Shown here in pieces: positions 45,783-53,775 of a stretch of DNA of 64,000 nucleotides. The notes beneath the pieces were generated by a model. The model was not told where the DNA came from and did no database searches. It saw nothing but the letters and a program-made list of their open reading frames with translations. Every line of letters begins with the position of its first letter. The stretch's first letter is position 1. The DNA lies in assembly GCF_019145235.1 (NCBI RefSeq), contig NZ_JAHSTV010000017.1, positions 40,714 through 104,713 of the forward strand. The letters are read 5' to 3'. A program made the translations under genes and the position numbers. Source of the DNA: Pseudomonas farris (GTDB taxonomy: Bacteria > Pseudomonadota > Gammaproteobacteria > Pseudomonadales > Pseudomonadaceae).

Positions 45783-46955
45783 ATGGCTCTGTCCTACAGT
45801 GCGCGCAGTCGCGCTATCGAACCGTTTCACGTTATGGCCCTGCTGGCGCGGGCCAACGAGCTGCAAGCAGCCGGCCACGACGTGATTCACCTGGAAATCG
45901 GCGAGCCGGACTTCACCACCGCCGAGCCGATCATCCAGGCCGGCCAAGCCGCGCTGACGGCGGGGAAGACTCGTTACACCGCTGCCCGCGGTATTCCCGA
46001 GCTGCGCGAGGCCATTTCGGGTTTTTATCAGCAGCGTTACGGGCTGAACATTGATCCGCAACGAATTCTTATCACACCCGGCGGTTCAGGCGCGTTGCTG
46101 TTGGCCAGTGCCTTGCTGGTGGACCCAGGCAAGCATTGGCTGCTGGCAGACCCGGGTTACCCGTGCAACCGGCACTTCTTGCGGTTGGTGGAAGGCGCGG
46201 CGCAACTGGTGCCGGTCGGCCCGGACGTGCGTTATCAACTGACCCCGGACCTGGTCGCACGTCACTGGGATCATGACAGCGTCGGTGCCCTGGTTGCATC
46301 GCCGGCCAACCCGACCGGAACCATCCTGACCCGCGACGAGTTGGCCGGGCTCTCTGCAGCGATCAAGGCCCGCCACGGCCATTTGGTGGTCGACGAGATC
46401 TACCATGGTCTGACTTACGGCACGGATGCGGCTAGCGTGCTGGAAGTCGATGACAGCGCCTTCGTCCTCAATAGTTTTTCCAAGTATTTCGGCATGACCG
46501 GCTGGCGCCTCGGTTGGCTGGTAGCGCCAGAAGCCGCGGTCGGTGAGCTGGAGAAGCTCGCCCAAAACCTCTACATCAGCGCGCCGAGCATGGCCCAGCA
46601 CGCTGCATTGGCTTGCTTCGAACCCGCCACCATCCAGATTTTCGAGGAGCGCCGCGCCGAGTTCGGCCGACGTCGTGATTTCCTGCTGCCAGCCTTGAGG
46701 GAGTTGGGCTTCGGTATCGCTGTAGAGCCGGAAGGTGCGTTCTATTTGTACGCCGATATCAGCAAGTTCGGCGGCGATGCCTTCGCGTTCTGCCGACATT
46801 TTCTCGAAACCGAACACGTTGCGATCACCCCAGGCCTGGACTTCGGGCGCTATCAGGCCGGGCATCATGTGCGGTTTGCCTACACCCAAAGTCTTCCACG
46901 CTTGCAGGAAGCGGTTGAGCGGATCGCTCGTGGTTTACGGAGCTGGCAAGGCTGA
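45783..46955 (+). CDS. Class I/II PLP-dependent aminotransferase
   Basis: 390 aa of fold type I. Landmarks are GEPDFTTAEPII near residue 37, the aminoacyl N-box SPANPTGTIL (about 178), DEIYHGLTYG (about 206), the PLP-binding Lys in LNSFSKYFGMTGWRLGW (about 235) and the C-terminal Arg in HHVRFAYTQS that binds the substrate carboxylate. It resembles aspartate/methionine-type aminotransferases of the AspB/MtnE group; the amino acid substrate is not clear. AAGGAAG precedes the ATG. The stop overlaps sfsA by 1 nt. Confidence 0.9.
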   Translation: MALSYSARSRAIEPFHVMALLARANELQAAGHDVIHLEIGEPDFTTAEPIIQAGQAALTAGKTRYTAARGIPELREAISGFYQQRYGLNIDPQRILITPGGSGALLLASALLVDPGKHWLLADPGYPCNRHFLRLVEGAAQLVPVGPDVRYQLTPDLVARHWDHDSVGALVASPANPTGTILTRDELAGLSAAIKARHGHLVVDEIYHGLTYGTDAASVLEVDDSAFVLNSFSKYFGMTGWRLGWLVAPEAAVGELEKLAQNLYISAPSMAQHAALACFEPATIQIFEERRAEFGRRRDFLLPALRELGFGIAVEPEGAFYLYADISKFGGDAFAFCRHFLETEHVAITPGLDFGRYQAGHHVRFAYTQSLPRLQEAVERIARGLRSWQG

Positions 46956-47662
46956 TGCGTTTTCATCCTCCCCTCGAAGAAGGTCGCCTGATTCGTCGTT
47001 ACAAACGTTTCCTTGCCGATATCGAAACCGTTAGCGGCGAGTTGCTGACTATTCACTGCCCTAACACCGGATCGATGCTTAATTGCCAGGTCGAAGGCGG
47101 GCAGGTCTGGTTCAGTCGTTCCAACGACCCCAAACGCAAGTTGCCCGGCACTTGGGAAGTCGGCGAAACCCCGCAGGGACGGCTGTTCTGCGTAAACACC
47201 GGCCGGGCCAACGGTTTGATTGAGGAGGCGTTGCGGGCCAATGTCATCACCGAGCTGAACGGCTTTACCGAACTGAAGCGCGAAGTAGCCTACGGTCAGG
47301 AAAGCAGCCGCATCGATTTCCGTCTCGATTACCCGAGCGGGCCCGCGTATGTGGAAGTCAAAAGCGTCACCCTGGGCTTCGATGGTTCGTTGGTGGCGGC
47401 GTTTCCCGATGCGGTGACCCAGCGCGGGGCCAAGCATTTGCGCGAGTTGGCGCATTTGGCCCGGGACGGGATTCGTGCGGTGCAGTTGTATTGCGTGAAC
47501 CTGACCAGCATCGACTCCGTGCGTCCTGCTGAAGAAATTGATTCGGCCTACGCGGCGGCGTTACGCGAAGCGGTGGCGTGTGGGGTCGAAGTACTGGCGT
47601 ATGGCGTGCACCTGACCCACGAAGAGATGGTGGTCGATCGGCGGCTGGAAGTGCTGCTTTAG
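46955..47662 (+). CDS. sfsA: SfsA (sugar fermentation stimulation protein homologue)
   Basis: 235 aa. It carries an N-terminal OB-like part (FLADIETVSGELLTIHCPNT) and a nuclease-like core with RIDFRLDYP and YVEVKSVTLGFDG (about residues 126-146), where the Asp/Glu/Lys pattern is that of PD-(D/E)XK enzymes. E. coli SfsA binds DNA and affects maltose genes; the role here is unproven. It is probably co-transcribed with the aminotransferase and overlaps the convergent Rieske gene by 4 nt. Confidence 0.94.
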   Translation: MRFHPPLEEGRLIRRYKRFLADIETVSGELLTIHCPNTGSMLNCQVEGGQVWFSRSNDPKRKLPGTWEVGETPQGRLFCVNTGRANGLIEEALRANVITELNGFTELKREVAYGQESSRIDFRLDYPSGPAYVEVKSVTLGFDGSLVAAFPDAVTQRGAKHLRELAHLARDGIRAVQLYCVNLTSIDSVRPAEEIDSAYAAALREAVACGVEVLAYGVHLTHEEMVVDRRLEVLL

Positions 47663-47976
47663 AGCGTGACCCAGATCCCTTGCGCGTCTTCGCGGCAGGG
47701 GATGGTGGTCAGTGATTGCCCGGCGCACGGGCCCGCGACGCATTCGCCGTCTTCGATCAGAAACAACGCGCCGTGGGTGGCGCACTGGATCAGGCTGTTG
47801 CTGGGGTCAAGAAACTGGTCGGGCTTCCATTCCAGTCCGACGCCCCGATGCGGGCAGCGATTTTCATACACATACACCCGGCCGCCCCGGCGTACGGCCA
47901 GGAGCTTCTGACCGTCGACGTCGAAACCGCGACTGCTGGCGTCAGCCAATTCGGCGCCTGTGCAAAGAAGCTTCAT
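47659..47976 (-). CDS. Rieske [2Fe-2S] ferredoxin-like protein
   Basis: 105 aa from MKLLCTGAEL, with GAGGA 6 nt upstream; an in-frame ATG four codons earlier has no ribosome site. The cluster ligands are CPHRG (about residues 38-42) and CATHG (about 65-69). It is a stand-alone Rieske protein of the NirD/ferredoxin type, without the usual second cysteine pair of bc1 proteins. The electron partner is unknown and it is not in an operon with an oxygenase. Confidence 0.9.
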   Translation of the reverse strand: MKLLCTGAELADASSRGFDVDGQKLLAVRRGGRVYVYENRCPHRGVGLEWKPDQFLDPSNSLIQCATHGALFLIEDGECVAGPCAGQSLTTIPCREDAQGIWVTL

Positions 47977-48137
47977 GTCTATCCTCAAGTCTCGCTCGTG
48001 ACCAGATATGTCCGAGCTTGACGTTCAAATGCAAACAAATATCAAATTGCCGTTCGCCCACAGGGGCGATTGCCGGATGCCGAGGATACTTGGCTTGTCC
48101 TCTCGATGCCCGGGAAAACCTTTAAAGGAAGCTGTTT

Positions 48138-48200
48138 ATGCGCCTGAGTACCCGCGTTGCTGCGCTCTGTGCGTTCTATCCCGGTACGACCGGCCAATGA
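48138..48200 (+). pseudogene. hmuT: Stub of hmuT (heme-binding periplasmic protein)
   Basis: A 20-codon frame MRLSTRVAALCAFYPGTTGQ begins after a good AAGGAAG site (6 nt spacing) and ends in ATGA overlap with hmuU. The first half looks like the start of a signal peptide and FYPGTTGQ like the C-terminal end (xFYP...) of HmuT proteins; the intervening 270 or so codons are absent. This is where the heme-binding protein gene lies in hmuTUV/phuTUVW operons. The reading frame and coupling to hmuU are preserved. An alternative is that it is a short leader of unrelated origin. Confidence 0.55.
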
Positions 48201-49234
48201 TCCTTCTGGTTAAACCCCGTGTATTATTCATTGGCCTGAGCCTGCTGTGTTTGCTGGCGATCTGGTTGTCGCTGGCGTTGGGGCCGGTGAGTTTGCCGTT
48301 GTTCGATACCTTGCGCGCGGCGTTGCGGCTGATCGGGTTGCCAATCGCGCCCGACGGGCTGGAGCAGGCCGAACTGATCCTCGGGCAGATTCGATTGCCA
48401 CGAACCTTGCTCGGCTTGGCGGTGGGCGGCGTGCTGGCGCTGTCCGGCGTGGCGATGCAGGGCTTGTTTCGCAACCCTCTGGCCGATCCGGGATTGGTGG
48501 GGGTCTCCAGTGGCGCGGCATTGGGCGCCGCCATCGCGATTGTCGGCGGCTCGGTGTTCGGTGGCCTGCCTGAATCCTTCGGCCCTTATTTGTTGTCGGT
48601 GTGTGCGTTTCTCGGCGGGCTGGGTGTAACGGCGCTGGTGTATCGATTGGGGCGACGCAATGGCCAGACCAACGTCGCCACTATGCTGCTGGCCGGTATT
48701 GCATTGACTGCCCTGGCCGGTTCGGCGGTAGGACTGTTCACCTATCTGGCGGATGACGCGACCCTGCGCACCCTGACGTTCTGGAATCTGGGCAGCCTTA
48801 ACGGCGCCAGTTATTCGCGACTTTGGCCGTTGCTGCTGGTGAGTACCGGTGTGGCGCTGTGGTTGCCGCGTCGAGCCAAGGCCTTGAACGCATTGTTGCT
48901 GGGGGAGTCGGAGGCCGGTCACCTGGGCATCGACGTCGAAGGCCTCAAGCGCGAACTGGTGTTCTGCACGGCGCTGGGCGTCGGCGCGGCGGTAGCGGCA
49001 GCGGGGATGATCGGGTTTGTCGGCCTGGTGGTGCCGCATCTGGTGCGATTGCTGGCCGGCCCCGATCATCGTGTACTGTTGCCGGCGTCGGTATTGGCGG
49101 GCGCCAGTCTCTTATTGTTTGCCGATCTGGTGGCGCGACTGGCCCTGGCGCCGGCCGAGTTGCCGATCGGGATCGTCACAGCCTTCATCGGCGCACCGTT
49201 CTTTCTGTATCTACTGGTCAGAGGGCGTGCCTGA
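48197..49234 (+). CDS. hmuU: Heme/iron ABC transporter permease (FecCD family, HmuU-like)
   Basis: 345 aa from MILLVKPRVL (48197); the open frame to 48008 runs through the hmuT stub. About ten helices are predicted, and the FecCD signatures are complete: QIRLPRTLLGLAVGGVLALS, GVAMQGLFRNPLADPGLVG (about residues 85-103), and AAAGMIGFVGLVVPHLVRLL (about 260), the loop that contacts the ATPase. With HmuV it forms the inner-membrane channel for heme. The overlap with hmuV is 1 nt. Confidence 0.92.
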   Translation: MILLVKPRVLFIGLSLLCLLAIWLSLALGPVSLPLFDTLRAALRLIGLPIAPDGLEQAELILGQIRLPRTLLGLAVGGVLALSGVAMQGLFRNPLADPGLVGVSSGAALGAAIAIVGGSVFGGLPESFGPYLLSVCAFLGGLGVTALVYRLGRRNGQTNVATMLLAGIALTALAGSAVGLFTYLADDATLRTLTFWNLGSLNGASYSRLWPLLLVSTGVALWLPRRAKALNALLLGESEAGHLGIDVEGLKRELVFCTALGVGAAVAAAGMIGFVGLVVPHLVRLLAGPDHRVLLPASVLAGASLLLFADLVARLALAPAELPIGIVTAFIGAPFFLYLLVRGRA

Positions 49235-50001
49235 TGTTGCGAACGCAGAATCTGCAAATCCGGCGCGGTCGAAAGATTGTTCTCACGGACATCACCCTTG
49301 AACTCAAGCCGGGCGAAGTCCTCGGCGTGCTTGGCCCCAATGGTGCCGGCAAAAGCACATTGCTCGGCGCCCTGTGTGGCGAATTGCATGCGGACCATGG
49401 CAGTGTCTGGCTCGATGAGCGCGAGCTGAGTCATTGGGCCGGGGCGCAGCGAGCCCAGCGTTTGGCGGTGTTGCCGCAGGTGTCGACCCTGGACTTTGCC
49501 TTTCGCGTCGAAGAAGTGGTCGGCATGGGGCGTCTGCCTTATCAAAGCGGCCGGGTCCGGGATGACGAGATCGTTGCCGCCGCGCTGCACGCGGCCGATG
49601 CGCGACACCTGAGTGGACGCAGCTATCTGGCGTTGTCTGGTGGCGAGCGTCAGCGGGTGCACTTGGCGCGGGTGCTGGCGCAGCTATGGCCGGGGGAAGC
49701 GGGGCAAACGTTGTTGCTCGATGAACCGACGTCGATGCTCGACCCGCTGCATCAACACACTACTCTGCAAGCGGTGCGCGAGTTCGCCGATCGTGGTGCG
49801 GCGGTGCTGGTGATCCTGCATGATCTGAACCTGGCGGCACGCTATTGTGATCGTCTGTTACTGCTCGAAGGAGGGCGGCCCGTGGCGCTGGATACGCCGG
49901 AGCAGGTGCTGCGCCCGGAACCGCTCAAGGCCGTGTTCGGGCTGGAAGTACTGGTGCAACCGCACCCGGAGCGTGGGCATCCGCTGATCATCGCCCGCTG
50001 A
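49234..50001 (+). CDS. hmuV: Heme ABC transporter ATP-binding protein HmuV
   Basis: 255 aa. It has Walker A GPNGAGKSTLLG (about residues 35-46), the Q-loop LPQVSTLDFAF, ABC signature LSGGERQRVHLARVLA (about 136), Walker B TLLLDEPTSMLD and the switch His in VILHDLNLAARYC. The family-specific heme/Fe3+ siderophore ATPase pattern and its position after hmuU identify it. The start ATG overlaps the hmuU stop (TGATG). Confidence 0.94.
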   Translation: MLRTQNLQIRRGRKIVLTDITLELKPGEVLGVLGPNGAGKSTLLGALCGELHADHGSVWLDERELSHWAGAQRAQRLAVLPQVSTLDFAFRVEEVVGMGRLPYQSGRVRDDEIVAAALHAADARHLSGRSYLALSGGERQRVHLARVLAQLWPGEAGQTLLLDEPTSMLDPLHQHTTLQAVREFADRGAAVLVILHDLNLAARYCDRLLLLEGGRPVALDTPEQVLRPEPLKAVFGLEVLVQPHPERGHPLIIAR

Positions 50002-50022
50002 GCATTTCATCGAGGTGAGAAC

Positions 50023-50877
50023 ATGCGTGTGATGGTGATCCTGGCTGTGCTGTTACTGAGTGCCTGTCAGCATGTGCCGGTGGTGCCGCCACCCGTCAGC
50101 GGCGAGATCCGGGACCTGCACAGCGGCCAAACCCTGACAGCGCAGGAACTGCTTGCACGGTTAGCCAAGCCTTCGCGGTTGATCGTCGGCGAGCAGCATG
50201 ACAATCGTGATCACCATCAACTGCAATTGTGGTTATTACAGGCGCTGGGTGAGCGGCGGCCCCAAGGCAGTTTGCTGCTGGAAATGCTCACGCCGGATCA
50301 GCAAGCGCGCGTCGATCACGTTAGGCATGCTTCACCGCTACCTGCTGACTTGCTCAATGCATTGGCCTGGCAATCGGGTTGGGACTGGAATCTGTATGGG
50401 CCAATCGTTGGTTTTGCCCTGACTCAGCCGTACCCGTTGCTGGCGGCTAATCTGGATACGCTTGAAGTCCGTACTGTCTATGCCAAACCGCCGACATTGA
50501 GCGGTTCGCGCTCCAACGCCCCGATGGTCAAGGAGACGTTGCTGGCACAAATCAGCGATTCCCACTGCGGCTTGCTGCCTACATCGCAAATGCCCGCGAT
50601 GCTGGCCGTCCAGCAGCAGCGTGACCGGCGGATGGCCGAGCGATTACTGGCCGCACCGACGCCTTCACTGCTGTTTGCTGGCGCGTACCACGCACGCAAG
50701 GATGTCGGGGTGCCGATCCATGTGCGGGATCTGGATGAGCCTGAAGCGCCAACGGTATTGATGCTGGCAGAGCAGGGCGCTGAGGTCACACCGGCCATGG
50801 CCGATTACGTCTGGTATACGCCTGCCACGCCACCGCAGGATTACTGCGCGCAAATGCGTAAACAGTTCGGCAAGTAG
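50023..50877 (+). CDS. ChaN family heme-binding lipoprotein (PhuW-like)
   Basis: 284 aa. A lipoprotein signal (VLLLSAC, Cys15) is followed by a ChaN domain (PF04187): RLIVGEQHDNRDHHQLQLWL near residue 52, LLLEMLTPDQQ, and LFAGAYHARKDVGVPIHV near residue 220, with the conserved His residues that can bind heme. It lies 21 nt after hmuV and corresponds to phuW at the end of phu operons. It probably delivers or stores heme at the membrane. The prrF sRNA gene follows on the opposite strand. Confidence 0.88.
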   Translation: MRVMVILAVLLLSACQHVPVVPPPVSGEIRDLHSGQTLTAQELLARLAKPSRLIVGEQHDNRDHHQLQLWLLQALGERRPQGSLLLEMLTPDQQARVDHVRHASPLPADLLNALAWQSGWDWNLYGPIVGFALTQPYPLLAANLDTLEVRTVYAKPPTLSGSRSNAPMVKETLLAQISDSHCGLLPTSQMPAMLAVQQQRDRRMAERLLAAPTPSLLFAGAYHARKDVGVPIHVRDLDEPEAPTVLMLAEQGAEVTPAMADYVWYTPATPPQDYCAQMRKQFGK

Positions 50878-50912
50878 TCAGGGCAGTAAAACCTGGCGAG
50901 TTTTGCGCAGGC

Positions 50913-51026
50913 AAAAAAAGACCCGGCAAGAGCCGGGTCAAATAACCGTGATTAGCCTGATGAGGAGATAATCTGAGAGTCCGAACCAAGGGCTTTTCAG
51001 AATATCGACCAGTCTCGCGACCAGTT
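50913..51026 (-). ncRNA. prrF: PrrF iron-responsive sRNA
   Basis: The minus strand reads AACTGGTCGCGAGACTGGTC, then contains the strongly conserved PrrF core CCCTTGGTTCGGACTCTCAG and ATTATCTCCTCATCAGG. It ends in the terminator GACCCGGCTCTTGCCGGGTC plus a T-run. The length of about 114 nt matches PrrF. Made under iron starvation, it represses iron-containing proteins (e.g. sodB, TCA enzymes). Only one copy is here; P. aeruginosa has prrF1 and prrF2 in tandem at the same place next to phuW. Confidence 0.95.
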
Positions 51027-51028
51027 GT

Positions 51029-51051
51029 GATAATCATAGCGATTCTCATTA
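51029..51051 (-). promoter_or_regulatory. Fur box of prrF
   Basis: GATAATCATAGCGATTCTC (plus strand) matches the 19-bp Fur consensus GATAATGATAATCATTATC at 14 positions, by my count. It lies immediately upstream of the predicted prrF start, where Fur would block transcription when iron is plentiful. Confidence 0.8.
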
Positions 51052-51157
51052 CCAAGTCAACCGCTGATTTTTAATTTCTGTGGATCTCACCAGTTCCCTT
51101 GGTGAGGGCCCTGCAATCATTGGTCTTCAGGCTGTGTGCGTAAGCGTAATTACCCGT

Positions 51158-51430
51158 TCAAATCTTGTGGCGTGACGAAATAGCGTCCAGCTGTTTGTTC
51201 AAGGCTTCCTTGCGTTCGGCGGGAATGTCGTTCCAGTGAACATCCATCAATGCGCCTTCGATCGCATACAACAACACCTTGGAAGCCCGAAAACCGCGCG
51301 TGCGCACGGCCCGATAAGCATCCACAGCTCCCAGCCGACGCAAGTCCGATGCACTGTGGATGCCCACGGCATGCAGCCATTGCGCCGACGTCTTGCCAAG
51401 ATTTTTCAGGTGTTGCAGTTCATCATTCAT
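51158..51430 (-). CDS. TfoX C-terminal domain protein
   Basis: 90 aa from MNDELQHLKN with AAGGAGG 4 nt upstream; a TTG one codon earlier is in frame. It consists of the TfoX C-terminal domain alone (LKNLGKTSAQWLHAVGIHSA, then DLRRLGAVDAYRAVR), a helix-hairpin-helix-like fold that in Sxy/TfoX sits behind the N-terminal domain. Whether it affects competence or DNA binding is unknown. It lies between prrF and the pentapeptide gene. Confidence 0.88.
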   Translation of the reverse strand: MNDELQHLKNLGKTSAQWLHAVGIHSASDLRRLGAVDAYRAVRTRGFRASKVLLYAIEGALMDVHWNDIPAERKEALNKQLDAISSRHKI

Positions 51431-51664
51431 CAAGCCTCCTTGCGACAGCCGAACGGTGCGTGGGCGAGCCTCTCAGCAGTGTAGCCATCAGTAGGAAAAG
51501 CGTGATTGTTTGGTCGGTTTCGACGCAAAAGCTTCTAAGAGGTGGACACAAGAAGCGGCGTGAAAAGGCTGCGAGGGCAGTCGGAAGGCGTGAGTTTCAG
51601 GGGTAAAAAAAACTACAGAGTCCAGCGCAAAGCAGAGACGCCGGACCTGGTAGAAACGTCGCTT

Positions 51665-52009
51665 TTAGCGGGTGCGATAACGCAGTCGCGTGCCGAAATT
51701 CATCGACATCAGAATCTCATCGGCACTCAGCTCTGGCGGGAAGTAGGCGCCGGAGATCTGCGCGTGGGCCAGGCTTGCACCTTCCAGGGACGAGTTTCGA
51801 AAGTCGATGCCGCGCAAATCGGCAGAACGAAAATAGGCATCGGTGAAGTCGACGCCGTCGGCATTTAGTTCACGCAGATCGAGACCACGGAAGTCGCCAC
51901 CGACCATGTCGATAGGTCCATCTTTCGGGCGTTCATTGTTAAAGCCTGTGATGTCGTCTTTGTGCAGCAAGGCATAAAGCGGGGTGTCGAGAAGTTTCGG
52001 CTGGCTCAT
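51665..52009 (-). CDS. Pentapeptide-repeat protein
   Basis: 114 aa. After a 35-residue leader it has about nine A(D/N)LxX repeats (GDFRGLDLRELNADGVDFTD, AYFRSADLRGIDFRNSSLEG, ASLAHAQISGAYF), enough for two turns of a right-handed quadrilateral beta-helix. Short members are widespread in pseudomonads with no assigned function. No signal peptide is present, so it is probably cytoplasmic. Confidence 0.88.
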   Translation of the reverse strand: MSQPKLLDTPLYALLHKDDITGFNNERPKDGPIDMVGGDFRGLDLRELNADGVDFTDAYFRSADLRGIDFRNSSLEGASLAHAQISGAYFPPELSADEILMSMNFGTRLRYRTR

Positions 52010-52100
52010 GTCGCATCACCTGATGGTTTTATGGCGCCATTATAGTGCCACTATTTGGCAGCCGTGAAGCCGGTGAAGGCTTCACGGTTGAAATAGTTTT

Positions 52101-53657
52101 TTACAGGCCTGGCAGGCGTTGGCGAATCTGCGCAACGACGGTATCGAGCGTGCCACTTTCATTGGTCTGGACGCGTTTGCTGCACAGAATTTCTGCTGGC
52201 GTCAGGGCCTCGCGGCTGGCTTGCTGGGCGGCGATAACGGTCAGGTTGGCGTCGGATGGATCGTTATTGTCTGCCTGACGTTGCTTCAACCAGCTCTCGA
52301 TTACCGCTTGCGGTGCGTCGCAGTCGAGGATCAGGAATGGTGCACCCGTGGCTTCGGCGATTTTTGCCGCGCCGTCGCGTTGGTCGCGCTTGAGGTACGT
52401 GGCATCGACCACTACCGGGAAACCGGCATGCAAAATTACCTCGGCAATTTCATGCAGACGGCTGTAGGTGGCAGCGCTGGCGTCGGCGCTATAAATACCG
52501 GCCTGCAGGTCGTTCGGTACGGCTTGCTCGCCGAACATACGCTTGCGCTCGACATCGGAACGCAGGCGGATGGCGCCCAGCGCTTCCACCAGGCGCATGG
52601 CCACGTGGCTTTTACCAACAGCGGAAACGCCGTGGGTGATCGCCAGGAAGCGCGAAGGAATGGTGCTGTAGCTTTCCGCCAGGTTGGCGTAGTTGCGGTA
52701 CTGGCGCAGGGTGGTGGCGCGCTGCACCGGATCGGCCTCTGCGGGCATGCTGAACAGGCTGACCTTGGCGCGAACCAGTGCGCGGTAGGCTTTGTAGAAG
52801 TTCAGCAGCTCAAGGCCCTGATAGTCGCCGGTCAGCTCCAGGTATTGGCTGATGAAACGGCGTGCCAGGCTCTTTAGGCCACGGTCTTCCAGGTCCATCG
52901 CCAGAAAGCCGGTGTCGGCGTAAACGTCGGTGAAGCGGAACGGTTCGTTGAACTCGATGCAGTCGAAGATCACCACGTTGCCGTCGATCACGGTGGCATT
53001 GCCCAAGTGAATGTCACCGTGGCATTCACGAATGAAGCCGTCGGCCTTGCGCTGGGCGAACAGCGGCTTGAGGCGCTCGAAGCTGCTTTCGGCCCAGGCT
53101 TGCAGCGCTTCGAGTTGCAGAAGATCGGCCTTGTCGCTGAGGAACGGACGGATTTGTTCGAAGTTCTGCCGTACCGGCGCCATCACGCTGTCCGGCGTGC
53201 CGGCTTCGTGTTCGGCAGGCACTTTCGGTGCGCTGAGGTGGAATTGAGCGATTTGCGCGGCCATCTCGTCGATGTGCGTAGTGGTCAGCTCGCCGTTGGC
53301 TTGCAGGGTGCTGAGCAATTGGCTTTGCGGGAACTGACGCATTTTCAGGGCGTAATCGACGACCGGGCCTTCGCCGCCCAGTTGTGGTGCCTCGGTGCTG
53401 CCAGTGATCGGCAACACTTCAAGATACAAATCATGGGTCAAGCGCTGGTTCAGGCGCAGCTCTTCAGCGCAGAAATGCTTGCGAGCTTCAAGACTGGTGA
53501 AGTCGAGGAAGCCGAAATTCACTGGCTTCTTCACTTTATAAGCATAGGGCCCGGTGAGCAGCACCCAGGAAATATGGGTCTCGATGACCTGGAACCCTTC
53601 TACGGGATGCGGGTAGAGGGCCGGGTTTTGCAGGGCAGCGATCAGGGACTGGCTCAC
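52101..53657 (-). CDS. Two-domain protein: aminoglycoside-phosphotransferase-like kinase plus AAA/P-loop kinase
   Basis: 518 aa from a GTG at 53657 with GAAGGA 7 nt upstream; the frame beyond is non-coding. The N-terminal half (about 1-330) is an APH/choline-kinase-like fold with the catalytic GFIRECHGDIHLGNATV (Brenner HGDxHxxN) and VIFDCIEFNEPFR. The C-terminal half has a P-loop THGVSAVGKSHVAMRLVEAL (about 340-359) as in zeta-toxin or gluconate-kinase-like phosphotransferases. The fusion is conserved in bacteria as COG2187/COG0645 without a known substrate. It diverges from mrcB. Confidence 0.88.
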   Translation of the reverse strand: MSQSLIAALQNPALYPHPVEGFQVIETHISWVLLTGPYAYKVKKPVNFGFLDFTSLEARKHFCAEELRLNQRLTHDLYLEVLPITGSTEAPQLGGEGPVVDYALKMRQFPQSQLLSTLQANGELTTTHIDEMAAQIAQFHLSAPKVPAEHEAGTPDSVMAPVRQNFEQIRPFLSDKADLLQLEALQAWAESSFERLKPLFAQRKADGFIRECHGDIHLGNATVIDGNVVIFDCIEFNEPFRFTDVYADTGFLAMDLEDRGLKSLARRFISQYLELTGDYQGLELLNFYKAYRALVRAKVSLFSMPAEADPVQRATTLRQYRNYANLAESYSTIPSRFLAITHGVSAVGKSHVAMRLVEALGAIRLRSDVERKRMFGEQAVPNDLQAGIYSADASAATYSRLHEIAEVILHAGFPVVVDATYLKRDQRDGAAKIAEATGAPFLILDCDAPQAVIESWLKQRQADNNDPSDANLTVIAAQQASREALTPAEILCSKRVQTNESGTLDTVVAQIRQRLPGL

Positions 53658-53775
53658 AGGCGATCCTTCAGAGTCTGGGGGAAATTCAAGGCCGTCATTA
53701 TGGCCGCAAGTCCGCCCGACGCAAACCTCGGCGGGCTTCTGTTGAGGATGAATAAAGTGCGTATAATCCGCCGCC

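Noticed and set aside
47977..48137. Fur box in front of the heme operon
   Set aside because: The AT-rich stretch near 48028-48052 has no convincing GATAAT-type hexamers. Iron control of hmuUV cannot be claimed from this sequence.
51052..51157. A second, tandem prrF copy
   Set aside because: No conserved core (CCCTTGGTTCGG...) or second Fur box was found. The hairpin CTCACCA/TGGTGAG at 51087-51107 has no T-run and is unrelated.
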